NCBI RefSeq assembly: GCF_019977755.1 | Contig: NZ_AP025146.1 | Span: 221,022-285,021 of the forward strand | DNA: 64,000 nucleotides | Reading direction: 5' to 3' | Source: Vibrio penaeicida | Lineage (GTDB): Bacteria > Pseudomonadota > Gammaproteobacteria > Enterobacterales > Vibrionaceae | Part shown: positions 63,407 to 64,000 of the stretch, piece after piece | How the letters are laid out: the number at the start of each line of letters is the position of its first letter | Position numbering within the stretch: position 1 is the first letter of the stretch | Position numbers and translations under genes: made by a program | Notes under the pieces: generated by a model | Told to the model about the DNA's origin: nothing | The model's input: only the letters and a program-made list of their open reading frames with translations | Database searches by the model: none

Positions 63407-63703
63407 TTAGTATCTGGAAAACATATTGCTCCCTAGAAAAGAGCGATTCCTGAATGAGTTTTTGTACACTCTCTGGTTTTCATCTACATCTATGCACACC
63501 AAATCACCACACTGAGTCATAGCCGCAGTGATGTGGCTTTTGACGTGAAAAGGCTTATGCGCAACATCTAGCTGAAATGAGTAAAAGAGTTTATCGCGGA
63601 CCCGCGTTGTCCTTATTTTTACAACTGTTCCTTCAATACTCTTTCTCATGCATGCAGCCCCTACAAACCAAGAACCCAATAGTTGCAATTCAATCAGTGT
63701 CAT
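63407..63703 (-). CDS. small unknown protein
   Basis: 98 residues, ending one base after the convergent gene's stop. One hydrophobic start (about 3-18), then a beta-rich basic part. No family recognised. Confidence 0.45.
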   Translation of the reverse strand: MTLIELQLLGSWFVGAACMRKSIEGTVVKIRTTRVRDKLFYSFQLDVAHKPFHVKSHITAAMTQCGDLVCIDVDENQRVYKNSFRNRSFLGSNMFSRY

Positions 63704-64000
63704 AAAAGCACCTTATCTAATTTCTGTTAGTTGATTCGAAAAATAGAATGAAAGCAGCATCTTAGAGCTCGCTAAATGCAACGAAATGTTTATGAACAGA
63801 GTCTCTATGTTGACGAACTTTCCCTGAATATTGAATTTCCAACGAAATTATGTCGAATTTGTGAGCAATCTAACTAAATACTTCTTGATAAAACAATACT
63901 TAGCTTCCCTTTCTATCAAAGTGCCTCTAAAATTACCCCGAGTCGTTAAAATAGCACCAAACGCCAAAAAATACATTTCGGCATAGTTTAAGGGATAGGC
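63704..64000. other. non-coding right end of the window
   Basis: No convincing gene. A 33-codon frame from 63777 lacks a ribosome site. It contains another copy of CCAACGAAAT (near 63839), as found at 8658. Promoters for a gene beyond the edge may lie here. Confidence 0.35.

Noticed and set aside
1..64000. tRNA, rRNA, insertion sequences, relaxase gene and oriT
   Set aside because: None found by reading. The relaxase and the origin of transfer must lie outside the window or be unrecognised, so I make no call.

Overview
The window looks like part of a large conjugative plasmid, or possibly an integrated conjugative element, from a Vibrio-like gammaproteobacterium. The reasons are F-type transfer genes (a TrbI-like protein, TraC, pilin, TraV and a giant TraN), a 669-residue replication initiator with features of Vibrio RctB next to an iteron-rich non-coding region, and a KfrA-type protein. 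There are no housekeeping genes, rRNA genes or tRNA genes. The host assignment is an inference from gene families.

Layout. 1-3885: a leftward transfer operon (traV, pilin, traC, trbI-like). 4303-8060: envelope and nuclease-like proteins and a large protein that I read as a very divergent sigma factor. 8100-8760: an array of 11-bp repeats and nested inverted repeats, followed by a rightward operon with a UvrD-type helicase. 12328-15206: a TonB-dependent receptor with a substrate-binding protein. 15317-20521: TraN. 20582-37098: mostly leftward genes for DNA metabolism and modification (DNA ligase, a DUF4942 adenine methyltransferase, a cytosine methyltransferase, DndB-like and DndC-like proteins) mixed with small unknown genes. 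37380-38516: KfrA-like. 38595-43435: a secreted phosphatase/nuclease, unknown genes and the Rep protein. 43436-44674: the probable replication origin. 44675-52248: a DinG-like helicase and mostly unknown or envelope proteins. 52534-62699: an inserted defence island with an integrase remnant, an AbiE toxin-antitoxin pair, a type I restriction-modification system (HsdM, HsdS, a DUF6933 protein, HsdR), a YgjP-type metallopeptidase and a small zinc-ribbon protein. The plasmid backbone resumes at 62947.

Regulation. Two recurrent promoter-like motifs cover much of the backbone. Class I is TTGTCGG(C/T) or TTGTCGGG placed exactly 16 bp before a TANNNT-like hexamer. I find it 12 times, mostly in front of DNA-handling genes (ligase, both methyltransferases, DndB-like, DndC-like, the DinG-like helicase). 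Class II is TTTTCGCTTATAG, lying 20-60 bp before start codons mostly of transfer, membrane or lipoprotein genes (trbI-like, traV, traN and others). This suggests two coordinately controlled regulons, perhaps establishment genes versus transfer genes. The sigma-like protein is a candidate reader of one of them.

Most promising novelties: the DndB-DndC pair without other dnd genes; the sigma-like protein with the two promoter classes; the 18-unit array of 11-bp repeats at 8131-8335; and the RctB-like initiator with its own iterons.
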